From JAABRB01 sp963735025 (GTDB lineage: Bacteria > Pseudomonadota > Gammaproteobacteria > Burkholderiales > SG8-39): DNA of 64,000 bases. The translations under genes were made by a program, and so were the position numbers. The stretch is from contig CAVTJG010000009.1 of the NCBI GenBank assembly GCA_963735025.1, positions 1,302,001 to 1,366,000 on the forward strand, read 5' to 3'. Below, one piece after another: positions 7,731-16,033 of this stretch. The first letter of the stretch is position 1. Each line of letters starts with the position of its first letter. The notes below the pieces were generated by a model, which worked only from the letters and a program-made list of their open reading frames with translations, searched no databases and was not told the origin of the DNA.

Positions 7731-7755
7731 GGTTTGTCCTGAGGTTTGTCCCAAG
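7720..7755 (+). repeat. 12-bp tandem repeat spanning the stop codon
   Basis: GTTTGTCCTGAG occurs at 7720-7731 and 7732-7743, with a third imperfect copy to 7755. The first unit contains the TGA stop of the preceding gene (7728-7730). Because the period is a multiple of three, a second TGA follows in the same frame at 7740-7742. Confidence 0.85.
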
Positions 7756-7824
7756 GAAAGCCGGGTCAGGAGAACGCCAGCGTCCATTTCGACGCAGTCC
7801 ATGAATCGGAATCCGGGAGGTAGC

Positions 7825-8236
7825 ATGTTCGGCAAGAAGCCCTCCAAACCGCAGAATCGAATCGATAGCCTGATCGGGTCAGGGACCACGGATCGAGGGC
7901 AGCGTCATCTTCAGCGGTGGCCTGCGGATCGACGGCGAGGTCAAGGGAGATGTCTCATCTTCCAACGATCAGCCGAGCACGGTAGTTGTCAGCGAGCAGG
8001 CACGTATTGAAGGTGAGGTGAGTGTCACCCATATGGTGGTCAATGGCACGATCGTCGGCCATGTGCACGCATCGGAATTCCTGGAGCTCCAGCCCCGGTG
8101 CCGGGTGACCGGTGATATCCACTACACCAACCTGGAAATCCATCTCGGGGCGGTCGTCGAGGGAAGGTTGGTGCACGCTGCCGCGAGCGGCGAAGGGAAG
8201 GCCGTAGAGCTGAAGTTGGCAAAAGGCAAGAACTGA
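7825..8236 (+). CDS. Bactofilin family cytoskeletal protein, one frameshift
   Basis: Polymer-forming beta-helical cytoskeletal protein (DUF583/bactofilin), used for cell-shape and envelope-localised functions. ATG 7825 follows an ideal GGAGGT site (7817-7822). The N-terminus MFGKKPSKPQNRIDSLIGSG is typical. Near 7887 one extra A seems to disrupt the frame, which continues as IEGSVIFSGGLRIDGEVKGD and then STVVVSEQARIEGEV to a C-terminus ending KLAKGKN. Restored length is about 136 residues with the Gly/Ile-Val periodicity of the beta helix. It stands in the usual place ahead of erpA. Its TGA stop is included in a 13-bp tandem repeat. Confidence 0.88.
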
Positions 8237-8276
8237 CGGCAAGAACTGACGGCAATAGCTGAAGGCAACAGTCGGA
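8225..8276 (+). repeat. 13-bp tandem repeat spanning the bactofilin stop codon
   Basis: GGCAAGAACTGAC occurs exactly twice (8225-8237 and 8238-8250), followed by two degenerate units (8251-8263 and 8264-8276). The first TGA is the gene's stop. The 13-bp period places the TGA of the second and third units in the other two reading frames. Confidence 0.85.
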
Positions 8277-8366
8277 CTAAGTTCAACAGACGGCATCTGA
8301 CCCGATTGACCCGCCTTGCGCGGTGGGCAACAATATGGGCAACGTGCCCGAATCGAGGAGCATCAA

Positions 8367-8723
8367 ATGAATGCAGTGACGGAAATGCCGATGCCGGCAC
8401 CGTTGATCTTCACCGACAGTGCGGCTGGCAAGGTGAAGCAACTGATCGACGAGGAAGGTAACGCCGAACTCAAGCTGCGCGTGTTCGTGACCGGCGGAGG
8501 CTGCTCGGGCTTCCAGTACGGATTCACGTTCGACGAAGCAACGAACGATGACGACACGGTCATGGAGAAGAACGGCGTGCAGCTCCTGATCGATCCGATG
8601 AGCTACCAGTATCTGGTCGGCGCCGAGATCGACTATCAGGAGAGCATCGAGGGCGCGCAGTTCGTGATCAAGAACCCCAACGCGACGAGCACCTGCGGCT
8701 GCGGTTCTTCTTTCTCGACTTGA
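8367..8723 (+). CDS. erpA: Iron-sulfur cluster insertion protein ErpA
   Basis: A-type carrier that delivers [4Fe-4S] clusters to apo-proteins, including isoprenoid-synthesis enzymes. It has 118 residues with the three cluster-binding cysteines: Cys46 in TGGGCSGFQY and Cys110/Cys112 in STCGCGSSF. ATG 8367 is preceded by GAGGAG. It is a stand-alone unit closed by a strong terminator 23 nt downstream. Confidence 0.96.
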   Translation: MNAVTEMPMPAPLIFTDSAAGKVKQLIDEEGNAELKLRVFVTGGGCSGFQYGFTFDEATNDDDTVMEKNGVQLLIDPMSYQYLVGAEIDYQESIEGAQFVIKNPNATSTCGCGSSFST

Positions 8724-8746
8724 GCGCAGGATTCTATCGACAAGAA

Positions 8747-8770
8747 ACGGGGGCGCAAGCCCCCGTTTTT
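8747..8770 (+). terminator. Intrinsic terminator of erpA
   Basis: Perfect 8-bp arms ACGGGGGC (8747-8754) and GCCCCCGT (8759-8766) enclose a GCAA tetraloop and run into five T. Confidence 0.93.
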
Positions 8771-8824
8771 GTATTTCGGCGGCGAGAATCACGGTCTCAA
8801 CGCGACGAGCAGTTGTTGCTCTCT

Positions 8825-8881
8825 GCGGGAAGGAGGGTAACGGGAGGAAACCAGCCGGTTTCCTCCTGTTCGTAACCTTCC
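8825..8881 (+). repeat. Dispersed palindromic repeat, copy 3
   Basis: GGGAAGGAGGGTAACG precedes perfect inner arms GGAGGAAACC (8843-8852) and GGTTTCCTCC (8857-8866) around AGCC, followed by TGTTCGTAACCTTCC. Outer GGAAGG/CCTTCC bases can also pair. It lies between the convergent ends of erpA and anmK. Confidence 0.87.
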
Positions 8882-8907
8882 AAATCCCCGGGGCCGAAGG
8901 CTCGGCA

Positions 8908-10000
8908 CTACCGGGGGTAGATAGCTCCCAAGTACCCTCGGACCTGATGCACCAGTGACCGAGGGGATGTTTCCTGGCCTTCCGGCGAGGGCTTCGCGTG
9001 CGAGCCATGCGAATGCGAAGGCTTCGACCAGCTTCGGCGGCACGCCGAGTGCGCCGGTATCGGTCAACGTGCGGCCCGGAAGGCGCGCGGCGAGACGATT
9101 GACCAGGTCACCGTTCTCTGCGCCGCCGCCGCATAGCAGGATCTCCGAGGCCGCGGCGCAGTGGCGCTCGATCGCATCGGCGACAGTCGCTGCCGTGAGT
9201 TCAGCGAGCGTCGCTTGCACGTCGGCAGGCCGATAGCGATCCGGCGCGAATCGCTCGAGCCAGGCGCGATTGAACTCCTCGCGCCCGGTACTCTTCGGCG
9301 GGGGCGCTGCGAAGTACGGTTCGGTGCGAAAGGCTGCGAGCAGCGGTTCGATCACTGCTCCACTCTCTGCCCACGCGCCATCGCGATCGAAGGAGGTGCG
9401 CTGGTGCGTCTGGGTCCAACTGTCGAGGAGGATATTGGCAGGACCGGTATCGAAGCCGACGACCGGCCCGTCGAGGGGCAGGTCGGTCACATTCGCGATT
9501 CCGCCGAGATTGACGATCACGCGATGCTTGTCGGGTGAACGGAAACGCGCGGCGTGAAACGCGGGAGCAAGTGGTGCGCCTTGACCGCCTGCAGCGATGT
9601 CCCGACTGCGAAAATCGCATACGGTGCAGATTCCGGTTCGCTCGGCAAGCGTGGCACCGTTGACGAGTTGTGTCGTGTAGCCGCAGTCGGGCCGATGCCG
9701 CACTGTTTGCCCATGGCATCCGATTGCGTTCACGCCGTCGGCATCGACACCTGCGAAGGTGAGCATTGCCAGGGTCGCCTGGGCGTAGTGACGTGATAGC
9801 GCCACCCCGAGCAACGCTGCGCGTCCGATCTCGTCTTCTCCGCGCTCGTTCAATGCGAGCGCTTCTGCCTGGATCTCGGGAGGGTAGGCGAGCGAATGTG
9901 CGGCGATCAGCCGCCACGGCGAGGACCCGAAATCCACCAGGACGACGTCGACACCGTCCAGGCTCGTGCCCGACATGAGCCCAGCGTATTGCTCGGGCAC
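8908..10000 (-). CDS. anmK: Anhydro-N-acetylmuramic acid kinase, frameshift near its end
   Basis: Phosphorylates and hydrolyses 1,6-anhydroMurNAc in peptidoglycan recycling. GTG 10000 gives VPEQYAGLMSGTSLDGVDVV with the family phosphate-binding motif MSGTSLDGVD at residues 9-18. NLGGIANVT and GFDTGPANILLD follow in the middle, and ILLCGGGAENGDLV near the C-terminus. An extra G in the run at 8927-8929 throws the last residues out of frame; removing it restores the normal ending VLGAIYPR and TAG at 8908. Restored length is about 364, standard for AnmK. Left uncorrected, the frame reads on through repeat copy 3. The neighbouring M23 peptidase, also acting on peptidoglycan, ends 13 nt upstream. 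Confidence 0.9.
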
Positions 10001-10013
10001 GGCGGAAGGCGCG

Positions 10014-11329
10014 CTAGTCGAGCGCGGCGATCGACACGCTGCGCAGCTGGGCGAGTTGTGCGGCGTACGGCCCGGTCTGCTCGCGGAACGCGTCCATGCG
10101 CTTGGCCGGTACGGGCTCGGCTGACGGAAAGACCATTTTAACGGGTCGCGATGCTCGTTCGCGACCCGGAACTCGTAATGCAGGTGCGGCCCGGTCGCCC
10201 AACCGGTCGAACCCACGTAGCCGATGATGTCGCCCTGACTCACCCGCACGCCGCGGTGCATGCCGGCGCCGAACTTGGACAGGTGCGCATAGACGGTGCT
10301 GATTTGACCCTTGTGCCGCAGAATCACGACATTGCCATAGCCGTTTTGCTGGCCGGCCAGCTCGACCACGCCATCGCCGGTGGCGCGCACGCGTGTTCCG
10401 GTCGGCGCGCCGTAGTCGACGCCCTTGTGTGCCCGCCACGTCTTGAGCAGCGGGTGAAAGCGCCGTGTCGAGAACCCGGAGGTGACACGCGAAAACTCCA
10501 GGGGCGATCGCAGGAACGCCTTGCGCAGGCTCTTGCCGTCCGGCGCATAGTAGCTGCCCGTATCGGATTCTTCGCCAAACCACACTGCGCGGTACTCGCG
10601 TCCGTTATTGATGAACTCGGCGGCGAGCACGCGTCCCGACTTGATCGCTCGCCCTTGGTGATAAAGGGTTTCGTAGATGACGGAGAAGCGATCACCCTTC
10701 CGCAGATCCCGATGAAAATCGATGTCTCCGCCGAAGATTTCCGCGAGCTGGATCGCGACCGAATCCGGAAGTCCGGCGTCGTCGGCCGCGGCGAAGAGCG
10801 AGGAGTGGATCTCGCCGGATTTCATGTGCACGGCGCTCGAGAACTCGGCAGGCTCCTCAACCGTGCTGAAGCCGTCGGGCGTGCGGTCGAAGCCGAGTAT
10901 CGTGTCGCGGCCCGCCACGAAGCGCAGGCTGAGCAGATCGCCGTGATCGGCCGTCATCGCCTGAACGATCATCCCGGGGCGCAGCGACCGGAACGGCTTG
11001 GCCCGCCCGTTTTCCCGCACCAGTTGCGCGGCAATGGCAGGATCCACTCCAAGGCGCGCCAGCAACGCGGCGAGCGTGTCGCCCCGGTCGAAGCGTTCCT
11101 CGTGCCAGAAGACGTGCGCTTCTTCGGCGGGCACCTGCGCGTCTGCGATCGCGAGCTTCTCCACGACCGTGATGCGCTCCACGGGCGGCTGAGACGTCTC
11201 CCGTACGGTTCCGAACGCCGCCACCATGCCGAAAAGCGAGAACACAGCCACTACCAGCGCGGCGCGGCGCTTGCGGCGTATCCGCGGCGGATCGAGGTGC
11301 GCTAGAATCAACGCGTTGTTTTTCTGCAT
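10014..11329 (-). CDS. M23 family peptidoglycan DD-metalloendopeptidase, frameshift near its end
   Basis: Periplasmic zinc endopeptidase that cuts peptide cross-links in murein. It starts with a basic cytoplasmic tail, a transmembrane anchor at about residues 24-42 (ALVVAVFSLFGMVAAFG), an OapA/LysM-like middle, and a C-terminal LytM domain with HKGVDY (first His/Asp zinc ligands) and HLHYEF (HxH). Just after HRDPLK a base seems missing from an A run (near 10137-10140). The other frame continues MVFPSAEPVPAKRMDAF to a stop at 10014, restoring about 439 residues. Without correction the frame runs into anmK and gives a false 846-residue fusion. It is divergent from tyrS, with about 70 bp between. 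Confidence 0.9.
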
Positions 11330-11401
11330 GTTTTCCCTGCAGTGCGGCTCAGTGTAGCAAAGCTTTCACGAGATTCCAAGAAAAATGTTTCCATCTAATG
11401 A

Positions 11402-12598
11402 GTGACTTGGCGAAACAAGTTCGATGTAATTACTAGGGGTTGCGACGAATTGCTCGTTGAGGCCGAGCTTATCCAAAAGCTCAAGCGGGGCAAACCCCTC
11501 CGGGTCAAGACCGGGTTCGACCCCACCGCCCCGGACCTGCACCTGGGCCACACAGTCCTCATCAACAAGATGCGCCAGTTCCAGGACCTGGGGCACCACG
11601 TGATGTTCCTGATCGGGGACTTTACCGGAATGATCGGCGATCCGACTGGCCGAAATGTCACACGCCCGCCCCTGACCCCCGACCAGATTGCCGCAAATGC
11701 GGAAACCTACAAGGCGCAGGTATTCAAGATCCTCGACCGGGAGCGGACCGAGATCCTTTTCAACTCCGAATGGGGCAATGCCCTCGGCGCCGCGGGCATG
11801 ATCCGGCTGGCGGCCAAGTACACCGTTGCGCGCATGCTCGAACGCGACGATTTCGCGAAGCGGTTCAAGGGAAATCAGCCCATCGCCATCCACGAGCTTC
11901 TCTATCCGCTCGCGCAGGGGTACGACTCGGTCATGATGCGATCGGACATCGAGCTCGGCGGCACCGATCAGAAGTTCAATCTGCTGGTCGGTCGCGAGTT
12001 GCAGCGCGAAAACGGGCAAGAACCGCAATGTATCCTCACCATGCCGCTGCTCGAGGGCCTCGACGGGGTGAACAAGATGTCGAAATCTCTGGGCAACTAC
12101 GTGGGGATCACCGAGCCGCCGCAGGAGATCTTCGGCAAGCTGATGTCGATCTCCGATCCGCTGATGTGGCGCTACATCGAGCTGCTCTCGTTCGCATCGA
12201 TCGATACGATCCAGGGCTGGCGCCGAGCGGTCGAGGAGGGCCGTAATCCCCGCGACATCAAGGTGCTGCTTGCCAAAGAGATCGTCGCGCGTTTTCACAG
12301 TCGCGCCGAGGCCGACCGCGTGCACCTGGAATTCGAGTCCCGGTTTCAGCGCCACGAGCTGCCCGAGGACCTGCCCGAGGTCAGTCTCTCCGGGGCGGGC
12401 GGGCCGCTGCTGCTCACGCAGATACTGAAACAGGCGGGCCTCACGGCGAGCACGTCGGAAGCGATGCGAATGATCGAGCAGGGTGGCGTGAAGCTGGACG
12501 GCGAGCGCGTCAGCGACAAGGGCCTTGCGCTTCCTTCCGGCACCGTTGCGGTCCTGCAGGTGGGCAAGCGCAAGGCCGCCCGCGTGACGATCGGGTGA
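11402..12598 (+). CDS. tyrS: Tyrosyl-tRNA synthetase
   Basis: Class I aminoacyl-tRNA synthetase that charges tRNA-Tyr. It has a Rossmann catalytic domain with the HIGH-like HLGH at residues 47-50 and KMSKS at 225-229, and a C-terminal S4 RNA-binding domain (about 335-395, with EAMRMIEQGGVKLDGERV). Length is 398, matching the TyrZ-type branch common in Betaproteobacteria. The start is uncertain. GTG 11402 is the nearest in-frame start, while ATG 11398, which would give MSDLAKQ, is in another frame and soon closed, so one more base error may lie between 11398 and 11425. The stop overlaps the GTG of the following ABC gene. Confidence 0.93.
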   Translation: MTWRNKFDVITRGCDELLVEAELIQKLKRGKPLRVKTGFDPTAPDLHLGHTVLINKMRQFQDLGHHVMFLIGDFTGMIGDPTGRNVTRPPLTPDQIAANAETYKAQVFKILDRERTEILFNSEWGNALGAAGMIRLAAKYTVARMLERDDFAKRFKGNQPIAIHELLYPLAQGYDSVMMRSDIELGGTDQKFNLLVGRELQRENGQEPQCILTMPLLEGLDGVNKMSKSLGNYVGITEPPQEIFGKLMSISDPLMWRYIELLSFASIDTIQGWRRAVEEGRNPRDIKVLLAKEIVARFHSRAEADRVHLEFESRFQRHELPEDLPEVSLSGAGGPLLLTQILKQAGLTASTSEAMRMIEQGGVKLDGERVSDKGLALPSGTVAVLQVGKRKAARVTIG

Positions 12599-13404
12599 GC
12601 GAAACCGCACCCGCACCTGAACCGCGCGCCGTCGTCGCCCTCGACGGCATCGCCAAGACCTACCCGAGCGGCACGCGTGCGCTCGCCCCGGTGACGCTGA
12701 CGGTTCACGAAGGCGAGTTCCTGACGTTGCTCGGTCCATCGGGCTGCGGCAAGAGCACCATCCTCAATCTGATTGCGGGCATTGCCACCCCTTCGAGTGG
12801 CCGAGCACGATGGTGGGGCGCGGGCCGCGAGACTATCGGTGCGCCCGGACGGAGCCTGGCGATGGTGTTCCAGAATGCGACGCTCATGCCGTGGGCACGG
12901 GTCGCAGCGAACATTCGGTTGCCGCTTGATCTGGCCCGCGTGCCGCGAGCCAGGGCCGATGGAATCGTGCGCGATGCGCTCGGGCTCGTGGGCCTCGCCG
13001 GATTCGAAGCGAGCTATCCGCGCGAGCTTTCGGGCGGCATGCAGATGCGCGCATCGATCGCGCGGGCACTGGTGACCCGTCCGGATCTTCTGCTGATGGA
13101 CGAGCCGTTCGGCGCGCTCGACGAGATCACGCGCACCCGGCTCGATGCGGAGCTCCTCGACCTCTGGACGGACCGGCGATTCACCGTCGTATTCGTCACC
13201 CACAGCATCTACGAGGCGGTCTTTCTCTCGCAGCGGGTCGTCGTGATGTCGTCGCGACCAGGCCGGTTGATCGACGAAATCGTGATCGACGAGCCTTATC
13301 CGAGGACCGAGGCGTTCCGCGTCTCGCAGCGATTCGTCGAGCATGCGCGGGGACTGCAGTCGGCGCTTGCCGAGGCGAGCCGCGAATTCGGAGCGCGCGT
13401 CTGA
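12595..13404 (+). CDS. ABC transporter ATP-binding protein (SsuB/TauB/ThiZ-like)
   Basis: Cytoplasmic ATPase of an importer for a small organic nutrient. It has 269 residues: Walker A GPSGCGKST at 47-55, Q-loop FQNATLMPW, signature LSGGMQMRA near 145, Walker B LLLMDEPFGALDE near 163, and switch His in FVTHSIYEAV. GTG 12595 overlaps the tyrS TGA by four bases, and the stop overlaps the permease ATG by one, so it is translationally coupled at both ends. Substrate is inferred from the NMT1/THI5-type binding protein two genes downstream: a pyrimidine (HMP), riboflavin or sulfonate-like compound. No riboswitch can precede it because of the overlap. Confidence 0.9.
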   Translation: MSETAPAPEPRAVVALDGIAKTYPSGTRALAPVTLTVHEGEFLTLLGPSGCGKSTILNLIAGIATPSSGRARWWGAGRETIGAPGRSLAMVFQNATLMPWARVAANIRLPLDLARVPRARADGIVRDALGLVGLAGFEASYPRELSGGMQMRASIARALVTRPDLLLMDEPFGALDEITRTRLDAELLDLWTDRRFTVVFVTHSIYEAVFLSQRVVVMSSRPGRLIDEIVIDEPYPRTEAFRVSQRFVEHARGLQSALAEASREFGARV

Positions 13405-14225
13405 TGGACTCCGCGCGCACGGAGCAACGCGCCGCGGCCACGCGGCGCGTTGCCCGCGTTGCCGCGCCAGTCGGCGTTGCGCTCCTCGTCCTGATCGTAT
13501 GGCAGGCGCTCGTCACCGCGTACGACGTGCAGTGGTACATCGTGCCCTCGCCGCTGGCGGTGCTGCGCGCGCTGATCGAAGACTGGGGGCTGTTCTGGCA
13601 TTCGCTCCTCGTGACGCTGAAGGTCACCCTGAGCGCATTCGCCCTTGCGGTGGTGCTCGGCACGCTGATCGCCTTCCTGTTCGCTCAGAGTCGCTGGCTC
13701 GAGCTGGCGCTGTTTCCGTATGCGGTGATCTTGCAGGTGACGCCGATCGTGGCAGTGGCCCCGCTCATCATCATCTGGGTCCGGGACACGCAACTCGCGC
13801 TCGTCATCTGCGCCACGATCGTGGCGATCTTTCCGGTGATCTCGAACACGACGCTCGGACTGCGCAGCGTCGATCCCGGTCTGATGAACCTCATGCGGAT
13901 GTACAAGGCGGGGCGCTGGGCGGTGCTGTGGCGGCTGCGCGTGCCGAGCGCTGCGCCGTATTTCTTCGCCGCGCTGCGGATCTCGAGCGGGCTGGCCCTG
14001 ATCGGCGCGGTGGTCGCCGAGTTCGTCGCCGGCACGGGCGCGGCCGGCGCCGGACTCGCGTATCAGATCCTTCAGGCCGGTCTGCAGCTCAATGTGCCGC
14101 GTCTGTTCGCCGCGCTCATCGTGCTCACGCTCACTGGCGTCGCATTGTTCGTGGCGATGGTCTGGCTGTCCAAGGTCGCGCTACGAAACTGGCACGAGAG
14201 CGAGCTCGTCGTGGAGATGCGGTAA
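13404..14225 (+). CDS. ABC transporter permease (BPD_transp_1)
   Basis: Inner-membrane component of the importer encoded with the genes on either side. It has 273 residues with six predicted helices, including VGVALLVLIVWQALV near 30, LKVTLSAFALAVVLGTLIAF near 75, VILQVTPIVAVAPLIIIWV near 115, and a final LIVLTLTGVALFVAMVWL near 245. The cytoplasmic EAA-type loop lies around LRSVDPGLMNLMRMYKAGRW. Family members of this size pair with SsuB/TauB-type ATPases. The ATG overlaps the preceding stop (TGATG). Confidence 0.9.
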   Translation: MDSARTEQRAAATRRVARVAAPVGVALLVLIVWQALVTAYDVQWYIVPSPLAVLRALIEDWGLFWHSLLVTLKVTLSAFALAVVLGTLIAFLFAQSRWLELALFPYAVILQVTPIVAVAPLIIIWVRDTQLALVICATIVAIFPVISNTTLGLRSVDPGLMNLMRMYKAGRWAVLWRLRVPSAAPYFFAALRISSGLALIGAVVAEFVAGTGAAGAGLAYQILQAGLQLNVPRLFAALIVLTLTGVALFVAMVWLSKVALRNWHESELVVEMR

Positions 14226-14284
14226 GGTTGCGGCTACCGGCAATGTGCCGTTACTTCCCGTAATCGCAATCAAGAAAGACGCCC

Positions 14285-15271
14285 ATGGCCGCAGCGCGAC
14301 GAGCTCGATTCCTGTTTGCGTTCGTTTGTGGCATGACAGTCGCGGCGCACGGCGCCGCCCAGCCGCTCACGAAGCTCGTGTTCACCACGAACTGGTACGC
14401 CCAGGCCGAGCACGGCGGTTTTTATCAGGCAGTCGCCGAGGGGATCTACCGCAAGCACGGCCTGGACGTCGAAATCCGCATGGGCGGCCCGCAGGTGAAC
14501 GGCCTGCAGATCCTGGTTGCGCGGCAAGCGGACCTCTTCATGGGATACGACATCCAGACCGCGCAGGCTGTGGCGCAGGGACTTCCGGTGGTGACGGTTG
14601 CAGCGACGTTTCAGAAGGACCCTGCGGCGATCATTGCGCATCCGGACGTCAAGTCGCTCGAAGAGCTGAAGGGACGCCCGATTTTCATCAGTCCGGCGAG
14701 CCATACGACCTTCTGGCCCTGGCTGAAAGCGCGCTACGGATTCACCGACGCGCAACTACGCCCGTACTCGTTCAGCGTCCAGCCATTTCTCGTCGACAAG
14801 CGCGCCGCTCAGCAGGGTTACATCACGTCCGAGCCTTACTCGATCGAGAAGGCCGGGATCAAGCCTTCGGTTTTTCTGCTGGCAGACCTGGGATACCCGC
14901 CATATGCCGAGACGATCGTGGTGACGCGGGGCACGCTTGCTGCGCGCAAAGGAGCCATCGAAAAATTCATTCGGGCAAGCGCGGAAGGGTGGAAAAGCTA
15001 TCTTGCCAACCCGGCGCCCGGCAATGCGCTTATCAAGCGGGACAATCCGCGCATCGAGGACGCGCTGATCGCGTACGGTGTCGCGCGCATGATCGAATAC
15101 CGGCTCGTGACCGGGGGCGATGCAGACAAGCTCGGGATCATGACCATGACCGACGCGCGCTGGGACAAGACTGCAGAATTCATGCGCTCTGCCGGACTGC
15201 TGAAGCCGGACTTCGACATTCGCAACGCCTACTCCCTTGACCTCGTACAAGGGGTGCAAGTATTGCCCTGA
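14285..15271 (+). CDS. NMT1/THI5-like ABC transporter substrate-binding protein
   Basis: Periplasmic receptor of the importer. It has 328 residues. The signal peptide is MAAARRARFLFAFVCGMTVA with cleavage after HGAAQ, and the mature protein starts KLVFTTNWYAQAEHGGFYQA. The W-x-aromatic pocket and GGFYQAVAEGIYRKHGLDV motif are typical of NMT1/ThiY/RibY proteins, which bind flat ring compounds such as HMP or riboflavin. The ligand is not determinable here. It lies 59 nt after the permease stop. Repeat copy 4 follows its stop directly. Confidence 0.88.
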   Translation: MAAARRARFLFAFVCGMTVAAHGAAQPLTKLVFTTNWYAQAEHGGFYQAVAEGIYRKHGLDVEIRMGGPQVNGLQILVARQADLFMGYDIQTAQAVAQGLPVVTVAATFQKDPAAIIAHPDVKSLEELKGRPIFISPASHTTFWPWLKARYGFTDAQLRPYSFSVQPFLVDKRAAQQGYITSEPYSIEKAGIKPSVFLLADLGYPPYAETIVVTRGTLAARKGAIEKFIRASAEGWKSYLANPAPGNALIKRDNPRIEDALIAYGVARMIEYRLVTGGDADKLGIMTMTDARWDKTAEFMRSAGLLKPDFDIRNAYSLDLVQGVQVLP

Positions 15272-15274
15272 CCC

Positions 15275-15337
15275 GGCAGGAAGGTCACGAATAGGAGGAA
15301 ACCGGCCGGTTTCCTCCTTGTTTCCCTCCTTCCCGCT
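15275..15337. repeat. Dispersed palindromic repeat, copy 4
   Basis: The most symmetrical copy: GGAGGAAACC (15294-15303), GGCC, GGTTTCCTCC (15308-15317), with GGCAGGAAGG on the left and CCCTCCTTCCCGCT on the right able to extend the stem. It sits between the convergent ends of the NMT1-type gene (15271) and the next minus-strand gene (15358). Confidence 0.87.
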
Positions 15338-15357
15338 GAAGGCGGCCCTGATCAGCG

Positions 15358-15918
15358 TCAGTGAAGGCGTTTGCGGTTCGAGGGGAGGCTTGCAGGCTGG
15401 GGCTGCGTCGCGGTACTCGGCTTCACGACGCTGCCCTGCTCCGCCCAGGTGCGCTGGAAGAGCTGGTTGACCAGCGCTACCGCCTCACCGATTTCGGAAT
15501 CGCCGAAATGGCGTGACAGGAGGTGCGCCACGTCGTCCACCATGCGCTGACGCTGGGCTTCTCTGATCGCCTCGGGCGTCGGACCGACGAACACCACGCC
15601 GTACTCGTCGGTGCCGTCGTCGTGGTAGTAGGTGACCTCGACTTCCGCGGCGCGCTCGGTGAACGGATTGAGCCCCTGTAGCGCCTCTTCCACGATCTCG
15701 CGGAAATTCCTGCCAACGTCGCCGGTCCAGCAGATCTCCAGCAACCGGCGCCGGGCGTCGTACGCGATGCCCGGCTCGTCCTCGTAGGCGCTGTGCGCGT
15801 CGGAAAGCGATTCCTGGTCGATGTACGCGAGCCAGGGCCGCAGTGCGATCTCGATCTGCGCCAGCGTGGCGCCCGGGCGCATGGGGACGGCGCCGTGAAC
15901 GTGGACTTCGATACGCAT
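15358..15918 (-). CDS. Conserved betaproteobacterial protein, DUF6806-like
   Basis: About 186 residues, with no signal peptide or membrane segment, so probably cytoplasmic. It begins MRIEVHVHGAVPMRPGATLA and contains the acidic, aromatic blocks AYEDEPGIAYDARRRLLEICW and EYGVVFVGPTPEAIREAQR that I associate with the DUF6806 family. Function is unknown. An ATG 15 nt further upstream is possible, but GGAG lies nine bases before ATG 15918, which favours the shorter start. The last 25 residues are Pro/Gln/Ser-rich and probably disordered. Confidence 0.68.
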   Translation of the reverse strand: MRIEVHVHGAVPMRPGATLAQIEIALRPWLAYIDQESLSDAHSAYEDEPGIAYDARRRLLEICWTGDVGRNFREIVEEALQGLNPFTERAAEVEVTYYHDDGTDEYGVVFVGPTPEAIREAQRQRMVDDVAHLLSRHFGDSEIGEAVALVNQLFQRTWAEQGSVVKPSTATQPQPASLPSNRKRLH

Positions 15919-16033
15919 TGTGTATGGCTCCATCGGGGTGCCGAAGGTGGGTGCCGGGAAATGCGGCCGCGCAGTGGGCGGCAGGCCGATTCTACCGCGC
16001 CCGTGGGAGCCCGCACGCGCGGCGCGACATCAT

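Noticed and set aside
8789..11329. A single 846-residue protein joining an M23 peptidase to anhydro-MurNAc kinase
   Set aside because: The join lies exactly where the normal M23 C-terminus continues in another frame to its own stop at 10014, and AnmK has its own GTG start at 10000. The fusion is produced by one missing base near 10138.
12540..12600. TPP or FMN riboswitch controlling the NMT1/THI5-type importer
   Set aside because: The first ABC gene overlaps tyrS by four bases and there is no leader in which a riboswitch could lie.
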